Below, in pieces: positions 18,216 through 26,279 of a stretch of 64,000 bases of DNA. The stretch covers positions 19,414 to 83,413 of the forward strand of contig JANYDW010000041.1 of the NCBI GenBank assembly GCA_025363455.1, in the 5' to 3' direction. The position numbers and the translations under genes were made by a program. How positions within the stretch are numbered: the stretch's first letter is position 1; the number at the start of each line of letters is the position of its first letter. This DNA is from Oleiharenicola sp. (GTDB lineage Bacteria > Verrucomicrobiota > Verrucomicrobiia > Opitutales > Opitutaceae). The notes below the pieces were generated by a model. It saw only the letters and a list, made by a program, of their open reading frames with translations. It had not been told where the DNA came from and did not search any database.

Positions 18216-18306
18216 CCAGTATCACACAAGCAGAATGTCTCCTGCTTTTCCCTGGTAACGGGGCTTTTCCTTTGACCGGGTTAGGTTGAACCACACGGTT
18301 TAGTCT

Positions 18307-18768
18307 ATGGAAGGAGTAAATCAGCCGGCGGAAGCTGTGCCCAAACCTGAACCGGGATTCATATACTCGAGGTTCGAGTCCGAGTTGCAGGTGCGTCCGG
18401 ACGACATCGACATGTATCAGCATGTCCATAGCAGCCGGTACATGGACTACGTGCTGGCGGCCCGGTTTGACCAAATGGAGCGATGTTATGGCATGCCCAT
18501 GGCGGAGTTTCAAAAACTTGGTTATGGCTGGGTGATTTCCGCGACCCAGATGAATTTCCGCCGGCCCCTCGTGCTGGGCGACAAGATGACCGTGCGCTGC
18601 TGGATCGAGAATTTCTCCCTCATCGGCTTGCGCCTGCAGTTCGAGATCGACCGTCGGCCAGAGGGTAAGCGCGCCTGTGACGGTTGGTTCGAGTATGTGA
18701 TGGTGTCGGTGGAGACGGGCCGGCCAGTGCGCATACCGGACTCGATCCGGCAAAAATACTCGATCTAG
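18307..18768 (+). CDS. Hotdog-fold acyl-CoA thioesterase (4HBT type)
   Basis: A 153-residue single hotdog domain. The active-site segment VRPDDIDMYQHVHSSRYMDY carries the catalytic-type Asp of the 4-hydroxybenzoyl-CoA thioesterase group. The long hydrophobic helix and the sheet strand TQMNFRRPLVLGD are typical. It hydrolyses acyl-CoA or acyl-ACP; the exact substrate is not readable. It is divergent from tetR, next to the desaturase cluster, consistent with fatty-acid handling. Confidence 0.85.
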   Translation: MEGVNQPAEAVPKPEPGFIYSRFESELQVRPDDIDMYQHVHSSRYMDYVLAARFDQMERCYGMPMAEFQKLGYGWVISATQMNFRRPLVLGDKMTVRCWIENFSLIGLRLQFEIDRRPEGKRACDGWFEYVMVSVETGRPVRIPDSIRQKYSI

Positions 18769-18999
18769 GCTGGGGACAAAGGCGTAGCCAAGGTGCTGCC
18801 CTCCGGAAGGTTGGCTTGATCGAAGAAAAAATATTCTTGCTACGCCGCCGTTCCTGAGCGTCCTTACCTGCCTCGTTAGAGATAGCGTTTAGATGACAGG
18901 ATCTGGTGAGTCGTTGGCTGAGCGTTTGGCTTAAGTGATGATTTCGAAACCCGCTGTGGGAACGGACTGGCAGATGGCGAAGGATCTACGAAACATCAT

Positions 19000-19383
19000 A
19001 TGAGCAACTCCAAACTATACGTTGGAAACCTATCGTTCAAGACCACGGAAGACGAACTTCGCGCCCACTTCGGCCAGTTCGGTTCTGTCACCGACACCTA
19101 TGTCGCCATGGACAAGATGACCGGCCGCCCCCGTGGCTTCGCCTTCATCACCATGAGCACCCCCGAAGAGGCCAAGATGGCCATCGAGAAGACCAATGGC
19201 GTTGATTTCGGCGGCCGTGCGCTGCAGGTCAATGAGGCCCGTCCCAAGGAAGACCGTCCTTCTGGCGGCTTCGGCGGTGGCGGTCGTGGCGGCTTCGGCG
19301 GCGAGCGCCGTGGCGGTTTCGGCGGCGGTGGTGGCGGCCGCGGTGGTTACGGCGGCGGTGGCGGCGGTCGCGACCGTTACTAA
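19000..19383 (+). CDS. RRM RNA-binding protein with Gly-rich tail
   Basis: A 127-residue protein with one RRM: RNP2 is LYVGNL (6-11) and RNP1 is RGFAFITM (45-52). From about residue 87 the tail is almost entirely Gly/Arg with Phe or Tyr every few residues, like cyanobacterial and verrucomicrobial cold-inducible Rbp proteins. It probably binds single-stranded RNA as a chaperone. The 231-bp upstream gap holds no gene and may be a long leader. Two strong hairpins follow the stop codon. Confidence 0.95.
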   Translation: MSNSKLYVGNLSFKTTEDELRAHFGQFGSVTDTYVAMDKMTGRPRGFAFITMSTPEEAKMAIEKTNGVDFGGRALQVNEARPKEDRPSGGFGGGGRGGFGGERRGGFGGGGGGRGGYGGGGGGRDRY

Positions 19384-19415
19384 TCGTCCGTTCGCACCAG
19401 CGAACCATTAATTTC

Positions 19416-19448
19416 AAGGCGGAGCCTCTCGGCTCCGCCTTTTTATTT
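19416..19448 (+). terminator. Rho-independent terminator after the RRM gene
   Basis: An 11-bp stem (AAGGCGGAGCC/GGCTCCGCCTT, loop TCTC) is followed by a T-rich run into TTTTTATTTT. It sits 33 bases after the RRM stop codon. Confidence 0.9.
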
Positions 19449-19467
19449 TCCGGCGTCGCCGGAAAAT
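19445..19467. terminator. Second hairpin in tandem
   Basis: A perfect 10-bp stem (ATTTTCCGGC/GCCGGAAAAT, loop GTC) directly follows the first terminator, with only two further A/T bases after it. It may be a backup structure or an RNA 3'-end stabiliser. Confidence 0.5.
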
Positions 19468-19533
19468 AATCTCGCCGTAGCCTGCAAGGCGAAGGCGGAT
19501 AGTCCCGTCGCATCCGATCCGACGAACACCTTC

Positions 19534-20148
19534 ATGCTCACGGCCAACCCGATTACCGTCCAACGCCACCTCGCCCGCCTCTCCGCCTGCACGCTCTGCC
19601 CGCGCATGCACCGGCCGGTCGTTGTGGGGCGTCCGGTGGATTCGCGAATCCTGCTCGTGGGCCAGGCGCCCGGGGACAAGGAGCCGAAACTCGGCCGGCC
19701 CTTCGCCTGGACCGCGGGCAAGACGCTCTTCAAGTGGTTCCACGAGGCCCTCGGCTGGACCGAGGACGAGACGCGCGACCGCGTCTACTTTGCTGCGGTC
19801 TGCCGCTGCTTTCCGGGCAAGAAGGCCACGGGCGGGGATCGCGTGCCGGATGAAGAGGAGATCGCCAACTGCTCGCGTTGGCTCGCCGCCGAGGTGGCAT
19901 TGCTCCAGCCCTCACTTGTTCTTCCGGTGGGCAAGCTGGCCATCACGCAGTTCCTGCCCGCCGCGGCGTTGAACGAACTGATCGGCCGGACGATCCGCAT
20001 CGACTATCACGGGCACGCCATGGACTGCATCCCGCTGCCGCATCCCTCCGGGGCGTCGCCGTGGCACCGGATGGAGCCGGGCAAAACCCTGCTGCGTCAG
20101 GCCTTCGCCCGCCTGGCCGTGCACCCGGCGGTTCGCGCGGTAATTTGA
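19534..20148 (+). CDS. Uracil-DNA glycosylase family protein (family 4-like)
   Basis: DNA repair enzyme that removes uracil from DNA. It is 204 residues. Motif 1 is GQAPGDKEPKLGRPF and motif 2 is LPHPSGASPWH. Cysteines in CTLCPR near the N-terminus, and others in CRCFPGK and NCSRW, are positioned like the iron-sulfur ligands of family 4/5 enzymes. The internal motif differs enough that substrate range is uncertain. A terminator pair separates it from the RRM gene; dacA follows 36 bp later and may be co-transcribed. Confidence 0.82.
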   Translation: MLTANPITVQRHLARLSACTLCPRMHRPVVVGRPVDSRILLVGQAPGDKEPKLGRPFAWTAGKTLFKWFHEALGWTEDETRDRVYFAAVCRCFPGKKATGGDRVPDEEEIANCSRWLAAEVALLQPSLVLPVGKLAITQFLPAAALNELIGRTIRIDYHGHAMDCIPLPHPSGASPWHRMEPGKTLLRQAFARLAVHPAVRAVI

Positions 20149-20184
20149 TTTGCATTGGCGCCTTCACGGCACTGCCTTGCGCGG

Positions 20185-21228
20185 ATGCATTTCATCCGGC
20201 ACATTGCCGTGGTTTTACTCGTTGCCTGCAGCCTGACCCCGGCCTTCGCCGCGGAGAAGATCCGGCATACGACCCCGGTGGAAGGGGTTTACACCGGGGC
20301 CATCACGATCGACGCCGCCACGGGTGCCGTGCTATTCGAGGACAACGCCGACGGGCCGAACGCCCCGGCGAGCATGACCAAGCTCATGACGTTCGCCGTG
20401 CTGCACGACAAGCTGGCCGCTGGGTCGCTCACCTTGCCGACCCCGGTGAAGATTACGCTGGAGGACTCGAAGATGGGCGGAACGCAGGTCTACCTCGACC
20501 CGCGTGAAACTTTTCCGGTTGAGGAGCTCGTCTATGCGATGATGATCCAGTCGGCCAATGATGCCGCCCATGCGCTCGCTCGCGCCGCCGCCGGGTCCAC
20601 CGAGGCTTTCGTCGCGTTGATGAATGCCAAGGCGCACGCCTTGGGCATGACGCACACGACTTTTCGCACGCCGCACGGCCTGCCCCCGCCGAGCCGCCAC
20701 GAGGCCGACGGTGACCTGACCACGCCCCGCGATTTCTCGCTGCTCTGCCGCTACCTGGTGCAGAATACGGATGTGCTCAAATACACCTCGGTGCGGGAGA
20801 GGAAGTTTGGCGCCGGGGTCCGCGCCAAACCCATGGACATGGACAATCATAACAAACTCCTCGGCAAGATTCCCGGGGTGGACGGATTGAAGACGGGTTA
20901 CACGCAGAGTGCCGGCTATTGCCTCAGTGCCACGGCGGAGCGCAACGGGCACCGGGTTATCACCGTCATCATGGGATCCTTCGGTCCGGGCCGGCAGATC
21001 GACAAGGGCCGCGCACGCGATCTTAAGGCCGTCGAGCTGATCGAGCGAGGGTTTGCGGCATTGTCCGCCGGTGCTCCCGTCGTGAAGACCGCTAATCCGG
21101 CGCAGGCACTACCCCCCACAAAACCCGGGGAAATCCCGACGGTGAAGACCGAGAAAACAGATCAATCCTCGACGCCTGCGGAGCCAATGTTCAAAGTTCC
21201 TGTCTTCACCCCGCAGAAAAAATCGTGA
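20185..21228 (+). CDS. dacA: D-alanyl-D-alanine carboxypeptidase (PBP5/6 type)
   Basis: Penicillin-binding protein that trims the terminal D-Ala from peptidoglycan stem peptides. It is 347 residues from ATG 20185 with a signal peptide (hydrophobic IAVVLLVACSLTPAFA). Active-site motifs are S63-M-T-K66, S123-A-N125 and K236-T-G238. The C-terminal region after about residue 280 is Pro/Thr/Lys-rich rather than the usual PBP5 beta domain with amphipathic anchor, so membrane attachment may differ. It overlaps the next gene by four bases (GTGA). Confidence 0.94.
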   Translation: MHFIRHIAVVLLVACSLTPAFAAEKIRHTTPVEGVYTGAITIDAATGAVLFEDNADGPNAPASMTKLMTFAVLHDKLAAGSLTLPTPVKITLEDSKMGGTQVYLDPRETFPVEELVYAMMIQSANDAAHALARAAAGSTEAFVALMNAKAHALGMTHTTFRTPHGLPPPSRHEADGDLTTPRDFSLLCRYLVQNTDVLKYTSVRERKFGAGVRAKPMDMDNHNKLLGKIPGVDGLKTGYTQSAGYCLSATAERNGHRVITVIMGSFGPGRQIDKGRARDLKAVELIERGFAALSAGAPVVKTANPAQALPPTKPGEIPTVKTEKTDQSSTPAEPMFKVPVFTPQKKS

Positions 21229-21707
21229 GCACCCTTTCTTTCCGCCCCCTGCTTTGCCTTTCGCTTTCGTTGATCGCGACCGTCCTCTCCCCGGCGCGCG
21301 AGAAGCTCCCGCCCGAGGACCTCGAGATCGTCGAACAACGCTGGCCGGACGCGAAGAAAACCTTCACCGGATTGCGCTACCTCGTCGTGGAGCCCGGCGA
21401 CGCCAAGGGCCCCAGCCCTGTGTCAGGCTCGATGGTAAGCGTCGTCTACAAGGGTATGCTCCTGAACGGAAAGGTGTTTGATGAAAATACGGGCAAGGCA
21501 CCGCTAAATATTCGTGTCGACCGCGGCAACCTCATCGATGGCTGGGAGGAGGCGCTGCAGAAGATGCATAAGGGCGAAAAGTGGCTGCTCATTGTTCCTC
21601 CTGAGATGGCCTATGGCGCCCAAGGCAAGCCGCCGGCCATCAAACGCTACGCCACCCTCGTGTTCGAGATGCAGTTGCTTGATTTCGGCCCGCACCTGAA
21701 GGAGTAG
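21225..21707 (+). CDS. FKBP-type peptidyl-prolyl isomerase, exported
   Basis: A 160-residue protein from a GTG start coupled to dacA. The N-terminal hydrophobic segment (PLLCLSLSLIATVLS) looks like a signal peptide. The FKBP core is clear: VSVVYKGMLLNGKVFDEN, LIDGWEEALQKMHKGEKW and PPEMAYG, ending LVFEMQLLDF. It probably folds exported proteins by proline isomerisation. The dacA-FKBP overlap suggests an envelope role. Confidence 0.92.
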   Translation: MSTLSFRPLLCLSLSLIATVLSPAREKLPPEDLEIVEQRWPDAKKTFTGLRYLVVEPGDAKGPSPVSGSMVSVVYKGMLLNGKVFDENTGKAPLNIRVDRGNLIDGWEEALQKMHKGEKWLLIVPPEMAYGAQGKPPAIKRYATLVFEMQLLDFGPHLKE

Positions 21708-21730
21708 CCGCGCCCATCGCGCCAGCGGAG

Positions 21731-22507
21731 TCACTTCATCATTTCATCCAGCAGGGGCTGCATGGCCTCGGCCCAGAGTTGATAGCCGGCAGCATTCGGG
21801 TGGAGCTGGTCGGGCATGATGATGTTGGGAATCGTGCCGTCGTTGCCCAAAAACCGGGCGTTGATGTCGAGGAAGCGGATGGTCTTGCCGTCGTCGAGGC
21901 CGGCGAGATCGGTGTTGGCTTGGGCGATGACAGCCAAACGCCGCACGTGATCATCCATCGTGCCGTTGCTGGCCTTGCGCGGGCCTCGCGGGAAAATCGC
22001 GAGCAGGAGAATTTTCGTCTCGGGCAGTTTGGTGCGGATCATCTGGACGATCTTGCGGTCCGCGGCGGCGATTTGCGCAGCGGTGTGTGCGCCGGAATTG
22101 TTGGTGCCCAGCATCAGGACAACCACTTTTGGGGCTATGCCATCGAGCTCGCCGTTTTCGATGCGCCAAATCACGTGCTGCGTTTGGTCGCCCCCAATGC
22201 CAAAATTCGCGGGCTGGTACTTGGCGTAGTAGTGCTCCCAGATGTGCGGCGCCTTGGCCCAACCCTCCGTGATGGAGTCACCGAGGAAGAGCACTCCAAT
22301 CGGTCCACTCTTGGCGCGGGCGAGGAACTGCTCGTGTTTCTGAAAAAAGACGGCGCTGCCGGTCTTGGGGATCGCGGCCAAGGGATCGGCCGGGGCGGCG
22401 GGGACTAGGACCGCGGGGGTGGGGGTCGCCGCCGGTGCAGTCTGGGCGGGAGCGAGGACGGAAACGCCGAGGCAGGTGGCAACGAGGAACCGGAAAAGCT
22501 TTTTCAT
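21731..22507 (-). CDS. Exported GDSL/SGNH-family esterase (lipase or acetylhydrolase-like)
   Basis: A 258-residue hydrolase from ATG 22507 with a signal peptide (MKKLFRFLVATCLGVSVLA) and an Ala/Pro-rich linker. SGNH blocks are LFLGDSITEGW (catalytic Ser), the Gly in NFGIGGDQT, VVLMLGTNN (Asn) and the C-terminal D-x-x-H in MPDQLHPN. This pattern resembles platelet-activating-factor acetylhydrolase-like enzymes acting on acetyl esters of sugars or lipids. It is convergent with the FKBP gene. Confidence 0.9.
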   Translation of the reverse strand: MKKLFRFLVATCLGVSVLAPAQTAPAATPTPAVLVPAAPADPLAAIPKTGSAVFFQKHEQFLARAKSGPIGVLFLGDSITEGWAKAPHIWEHYYAKYQPANFGIGGDQTQHVIWRIENGELDGIAPKVVVLMLGTNNSGAHTAAQIAAADRKIVQMIRTKLPETKILLLAIFPRGPRKASNGTMDDHVRRLAVIAQANTDLAGLDDGKTIRFLDINARFLGNDGTIPNIIMPDQLHPNAAGYQLWAEAMQPLLDEMMK

Positions 22508-22573
22508 GAGGGGTCGGGAAACGCCACCATGCACCACGGGGCCGGGCCCGCAAGAATTCACTCGGGCGCCGGC

Positions 22574-23530
22574 TCAGGCGCCAGCGGTTTTCTGCAGAAA
22601 GTTTCGTTGCGCCCAGAATGCATCGGCGGTGTAGACGACGAGGCCGATCCAGATGAGGCCGAAAGCTTGCAATCGCGCCGTGTCGAACGGCTCGTGATAG
22701 ACAAACAGCCCGATCACAAACTGCACTGACGGGGCAATGTATTGCAGCAGGCCGAGAGAGGTGAGGCGGATTCGCCGGGCGCCATACGCAAACAGCACCA
22801 AGGGGACAGCGGTCACCACGCCCGCACTGAGCACGAAAGTCTGGGTGCGGCCGTCGATGCGGCCGAGGGCGCCGGTGCCGTCGAAGTGCCACCACAGCAG
22901 CGCGGCAGCGGCGAAAGGAAAGAGCTGCAGCGTTTCGACGGTCAGGCCGGCGAGAGATCCGAGGGCGGACTTTTTCTTCAACAATCCGTAGGAGGTCCAG
23001 GTGCAGGCGAGCGAAAGCGCGATCCAGGGTATGTGCCCGACGCGCAACAGCAGCAGGGCGACGCCCGCCCCGGCCAACCCAATGGCTGTCCATTGCGCCG
23101 GGCGCAGCTTCTCGTGCAGCACGAGCGCACCGACCGCCACGTTGATCAGCGGCACGAGGAAATAGCCCAGGCTGGTCTCGATCACGTGGCCGGCGTTGAC
23201 GGCCCACACGTAGACGCCCCAATTGAGCGTCAGCAACACGCCGGCCAGCAGATTCAGGCCGAAGGCTCGCGGGGTGGCCAGGCCGGGCCGGAGCGCGGCG
23301 AAATTCCTCTGCCCCGCGGTGACCCCGAGCAGGAAGACCAGCGACCAGACAATGCGGTGCGCGATCAGCTCGGGCGCGGACACGGCCGTCATCTGCTTCC
23401 AGTAAAGCGGGACCGTGCCCCAGATGAAGAAGGCACTCGCGGCGGCGAGCGCACCGCTGCTGGCTTGGGCGGAAGATCGGTCGGGAATGGTCAAGCCGCG
23501 CACACTGACGCGGCCGTCATCCGTCGTCAA
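22574..23530 (-). CDS. rarD: RarD-like DMT permease
   Basis: A 318-residue membrane protein with ten hydrophobic helices of the RarD branch of the DMT family. The typical opening FFIWGTVPLYWKQM, LLTLNWGVYVWAVNAGHVIETSLGYF and LGLLQYIAPSVQFVIGLFVYHEPF are present. E. coli RarD is linked to chloramphenicol sensitivity, but the natural substrate is unknown. Next upstream is the divergent-free gap before the NTF2-like gene. Confidence 0.93.
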   Translation of the reverse strand: MTTDDGRVSVRGLTIPDRSSAQASSGALAAASAFFIWGTVPLYWKQMTAVSAPELIAHRIVWSLVFLLGVTAGQRNFAALRPGLATPRAFGLNLLAGVLLTLNWGVYVWAVNAGHVIETSLGYFLVPLINVAVGALVLHEKLRPAQWTAIGLAGAGVALLLLRVGHIPWIALSLACTWTSYGLLKKKSALGSLAGLTVETLQLFPFAAAALLWWHFDGTGALGRIDGRTQTFVLSAGVVTAVPLVLFAYGARRIRLTSLGLLQYIAPSVQFVIGLFVYHEPFDTARLQAFGLIWIGLVVYTADAFWAQRNFLQKTAGA

Positions 23531-23576
23531 ACCGGCGGCCCGTCAATCCCGGGCAAATCGGTCCGATACAGCGAGG

Positions 23577-24062
23577 TCACTTGGCGGCCGCCGGTGTGAC
23601 GGGCGGGGCCGGCGGGGGGTTTTTGCAGGACTGCCAGGCCAGGAAACGCCATTTGCCGCCCTCCTTGCGCCAGACAGCCAGGATGTTCAGGTCGTTCGTG
23701 TTCATCGCGGTGGCGCTGCCAGCCTTGATGATCACGTGGGCGGTCATCAGCACAATGTCGGGCGCGGCGACGAGAAAGTCCCGCTGTTTGTAGTCGTAGC
23801 CCGTGTACATCGTGCTGCGGGTGAGGAGGGATTCGACATAGGATTTCTTGGTGTCGATCTTGCCGCTGGAATGCGCGTAGTGCAGTTGGTCGGAAAAGAT
23901 GGCGTCCATCCGCGCGGGATCGGCGGCCATGGTGGCGGCGACGCGTTCGTCGTCGGCCGCGCGCACGGCAGCGATGACGGTGTCATCACTGGCGCGGGCG
24001 GTGAGGGCGGAGACAAGGATGAGCAGGGGCAGGAACAGACGAGGCAGGGTGGGGAGTTTCAT
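23577..24062 (-). CDS. Exported NTF2-like (DUF4440/SnoaL-type) protein
   Basis: A 161-residue protein. The signal peptide is MKLPTLPRLFLPLLILVSALTARA. The mature part is an NTF2-like fold, with helices around AADDERVAATMAADPARMDAIFSDQLHYAHSSGK and a final strand in GKWRFLAWQSC. Such proteins often bind small ligands or act as isomerase-like enzymes; none can be named. It has a Pro/Ala tail. It is followed by rarD and preceded by yciA on the same strand. Confidence 0.78.
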   Translation of the reverse strand: MKLPTLPRLFLPLLILVSALTARASDDTVIAAVRAADDERVAATMAADPARMDAIFSDQLHYAHSSGKIDTKKSYVESLLTRSTMYTGYDYKQRDFLVAAPDIVLMTAHVIIKAGSATAMNTNDLNILAVWRKEGGKWRFLAWQSCKNPPPAPPVTPAAAK

Positions 24063-24080
24063 GGGTGGGGGATGTGGAAA

Positions 24081-24476
24081 TCAGTTGCGGTGCACGGGCT
24101 GGGGCCGGCCCGCATCGTCGATCGAGACATACGTGAAGGTGCCGCGGGTCACGAGCACGTGCTCGCCGCCCTTGGCGCGCTGGGCCCAGGCCTCGACCTC
24201 GATCCGGATGGAAGTGCGGCCGATCTTCAGGAGGCCGGCGTGGCAACTCACAATGTCGCCGACAAAGACCGGATGGATAAAAATCATCGCATCGATGGCC
24301 ACGGTCGTGATGCGGCTGCGGGAAACGTTGCGGGCGTAAATGGCCCCACCGAGGTCCATCTGTGAAACCAGCCAGCCGCCAAACATGTCACCGTTGGAAT
24401 TGGTGTCCGCGGGCATGGCAATGGTGCGGATGACCAGCTCGCCGCGGGGCTCAACCGGTGAAACGGGTTCAGTCAT
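24081..24476 (-). CDS. yciA: YciA-type acyl-CoA thioesterase
   Basis: A 131-residue hotdog thioesterase. The catalytic segment is MPADTNSNGDMFGGWLVSQMD, with IFIHPVFVGDIVSCH as the second conserved block. Family members hydrolyse short- to medium-chain acyl-CoAs. Start ATG 24476 overlaps the upstream TMEM175 stop by four bases; the ATG at 24500 would give a 28-base overlap and is less likely. Confidence 0.9.
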   Translation of the reverse strand: MTEPVSPVEPRGELVIRTIAMPADTNSNGDMFGGWLVSQMDLGGAIYARNVSRSRITTVAIDAMIFIHPVFVGDIVSCHAGLLKIGRTSIRIEVEAWAQRAKGGEHVLVTRGTFTYVSIDDAGRPQPVHRN

Positions 24477-25099
24477 GTGGTGGATTTTGACCTCAGCCAT
24501 TTATTGATCAGAACGATGACCGGCACGGCGATGATCAAGAGAACCGGCAGTCCGATGTAGGAACTGACCGTGGCAATAACCCCGAGTGCGGTCAGGGAAA
24601 TGGCGCGACCGGTAAGCTGGCGTCGGGCTGAATCTGGCTGGGTCGGGTCCACCAGACCGGACCGGAGGGCGTAAAGCCAGCTCAGAAGCAACGGCATGGC
24701 AATCAACGTGAAATTACCAAAATAAACGGCCCGGGCAAGGTTGCTGGATTTGGCGTGGAGATAAATCGAAACCGAAACCGGCAACAGGGTAACCGCGAAA
24801 AGGAAGACGAGGGTCAGACCGGTGTGCACGGGGTTGGTGCTTCGTAGCAGTGAAAACTTGCGGTGATGCAGGTTCCAGAAGATGCAACTAATGAGAAAGG
24901 CTATGGCAAAGGTCAGAACCGGTATGGCCAGATTCCGCAAAAGATGCCTGACCGCCTCGTCGTCGCTATTCGGTCCAAGCTCCGGTTTGATCTCGAGCAC
25001 GAGCAACGTCATCACGACGGCAAACACCCCATCGCTCAGCGCCTCGATCCGGTGTTTCGAAAACAACGGAATCGGGCTGGGCGGGGCCGTAGCACTCAT
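24473..25099 (-). CDS. TMEM175-family potassium channel-like membrane protein
   Basis: A 208-residue, six-helix inner-membrane protein. The signature R-I-E-A-L-S-D-G-V-F-A at residues 17-27 opens helix 1, matching the conserved RxxxFSDG motif of TMEM175/DUF1211. The FWNLHHRKF motif of helix 3 is also present. Bacterial members form potassium-permeable tetramers. It is translationally coupled to yciA by an ATGA overlap; the reason for this pairing is unclear. Confidence 0.88.
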   Translation of the reverse strand: MSATAPPSPIPLFSKHRIEALSDGVFAVVMTLLVLEIKPELGPNSDDEAVRHLLRNLAIPVLTFAIAFLISCIFWNLHHRKFSLLRSTNPVHTGLTLVFLFAVTLLPVSVSIYLHAKSSNLARAVYFGNFTLIAMPLLLSWLYALRSGLVDPTQPDSARRQLTGRAISLTALGVIATVSSYIGLPVLLIIAVPVIVLINKWLRSKSTT

Positions 25100-25234
25100 G
25101 TCCGCAGTTTAAGTCGGTGGAGCGCCGGCTGGCAAGCGCGCCGCACACCTTCGCGCTGGCCGTAGCCAATGAGCGCTCCGAGAGGCCGACTTTGACGTTG
25201 TTTTCGGGGCGGATCGGACGGATATTCCCGGCGC

Positions 25235-26173
25235 ATGTCAGCTCCAGCCCAGAACGTCTTCCGGCGTCTGTTTGATGAAATCGGACCGGTCGACCAGGTC
25301 GGAATCGAGGAACGGGTCGCCAAATACACGACCCGCAGCATCAAGAAAAACTCCAAGCTCTGGGGCCTGAAGGCCGCAGTCTCCATGGTCGACCTCACGA
25401 CGCTTGAGGGCAAGGACACCCCGGGCAAGGTCGCCTCGCTCTGCCAGAAGGCCCTGCGGCCGCACGAAGATCCCACCATTCCCCAGGTCGCCGCAGTTTG
25501 CGTCTATCCCGCGATGGTCAAACACGCCCGCCGCGCCCTGGGCGAGGACACGGCCGTCCGCATTGCCTCGGTCGCCACGGCGTTCCCGTCGGGCCAGGCT
25601 CCGCTTCGCACCCGCCTCGCCGAGGTGAAGGCGGCCGTCGCCGACGGCGCCGACGAGATCGACATGGTGATCAACCGCGGCGCGTTTCTGAGCGGTGAAT
25701 TCGGCGAGATGCAGGATGAGATCGCCGCCGTGGTGCAGGCCTGCGGTGCCTCGACCCTCAAGGTGATTCTCGAGGTCAGCGAGCTGGAGACCTACGACAA
25801 CATCCGGGCCGCTTCCTTTCTCGCCATGCGCGTGATCCGGCCGGGGGATTTCATCAAGACCAGCACGGGCAAGACCACGCTCAACGCCACCCTCGGCAAC
25901 AACCAGGTGATGCTTGAGGCCATCCGGGATTTCTACCTCGATACCGGCATCCCCATCGCGATGAAGCCCGCCGGCGGCATCCGCACCGCCAAGCAGGCGC
26001 TCCAGTTCCTCATCGCCGTCAAGGAGACGCTCGGTGACGAATGGCTCAACAACACGCGCTACCGCTTCGGCGCCTCCTCCCTGCTCAACGACCTGCTCCG
26101 CCAGCTCGAGAAAGAGCGCACCGGCGCCTACCAGGCCCCGTATTATTTCAGCGAGGCCGCAGAATCCTATTAA
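25235..26173 (+). CDS. deoC: Deoxyribose-phosphate aldolase
   Basis: Splits 2-deoxyribose-5-phosphate into acetaldehyde and glyceraldehyde-3-phosphate in deoxynucleoside breakdown. The 312 residues make it longer than the E. coli enzyme, with an N-terminal extension typical of the larger bacterial/eukaryotic type. K208 in FIKTSTGK is the Schiff-base lysine, K244 in MKPAGGIR is the second catalytic lysine, and Asp in EIDMVIN is the proton relay. The neighbouring aldehyde dehydrogenase can oxidise the acetaldehyde, so the block reads as a deoxyribose-use unit. Confidence 0.96.
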   Translation: MSAPAQNVFRRLFDEIGPVDQVGIEERVAKYTTRSIKKNSKLWGLKAAVSMVDLTTLEGKDTPGKVASLCQKALRPHEDPTIPQVAAVCVYPAMVKHARRALGEDTAVRIASVATAFPSGQAPLRTRLAEVKAAVADGADEIDMVINRGAFLSGEFGEMQDEIAAVVQACGASTLKVILEVSELETYDNIRAASFLAMRVIRPGDFIKTSTGKTTLNATLGNNQVMLEAIRDFYLDTGIPIAMKPAGGIRTAKQALQFLIAVKETLGDEWLNNTRYRFGASSLLNDLLRQLEKERTGAYQAPYYFSEAAESY

Positions 26174-26185
26174 ACCTTCACTTCC

Positions 26186-26267
26186 GTCATCCTGAACCCA
26201 GCGAAGGATCCAAGCCCGACAAACGCACCGCATCCCCTCTTGGATTCTTCGCTTAGCTCAGAATGAC
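26186..26267. repeat. Inverted repeat, GTCATCCTGA family
   Basis: Left arm begins GTCATCCTGAACCC and continues to CCAAG; the right arm ends CAGAATGAC. The arms are about 29 bases, imperfectly paired, around a 24-base loop. The copy fills the deoC to ALDH gap. Related copies are at 30971, 56967 and 63808. Confidence 0.75.
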
Positions 26268-26279
26268 ACGCTGACAAAA

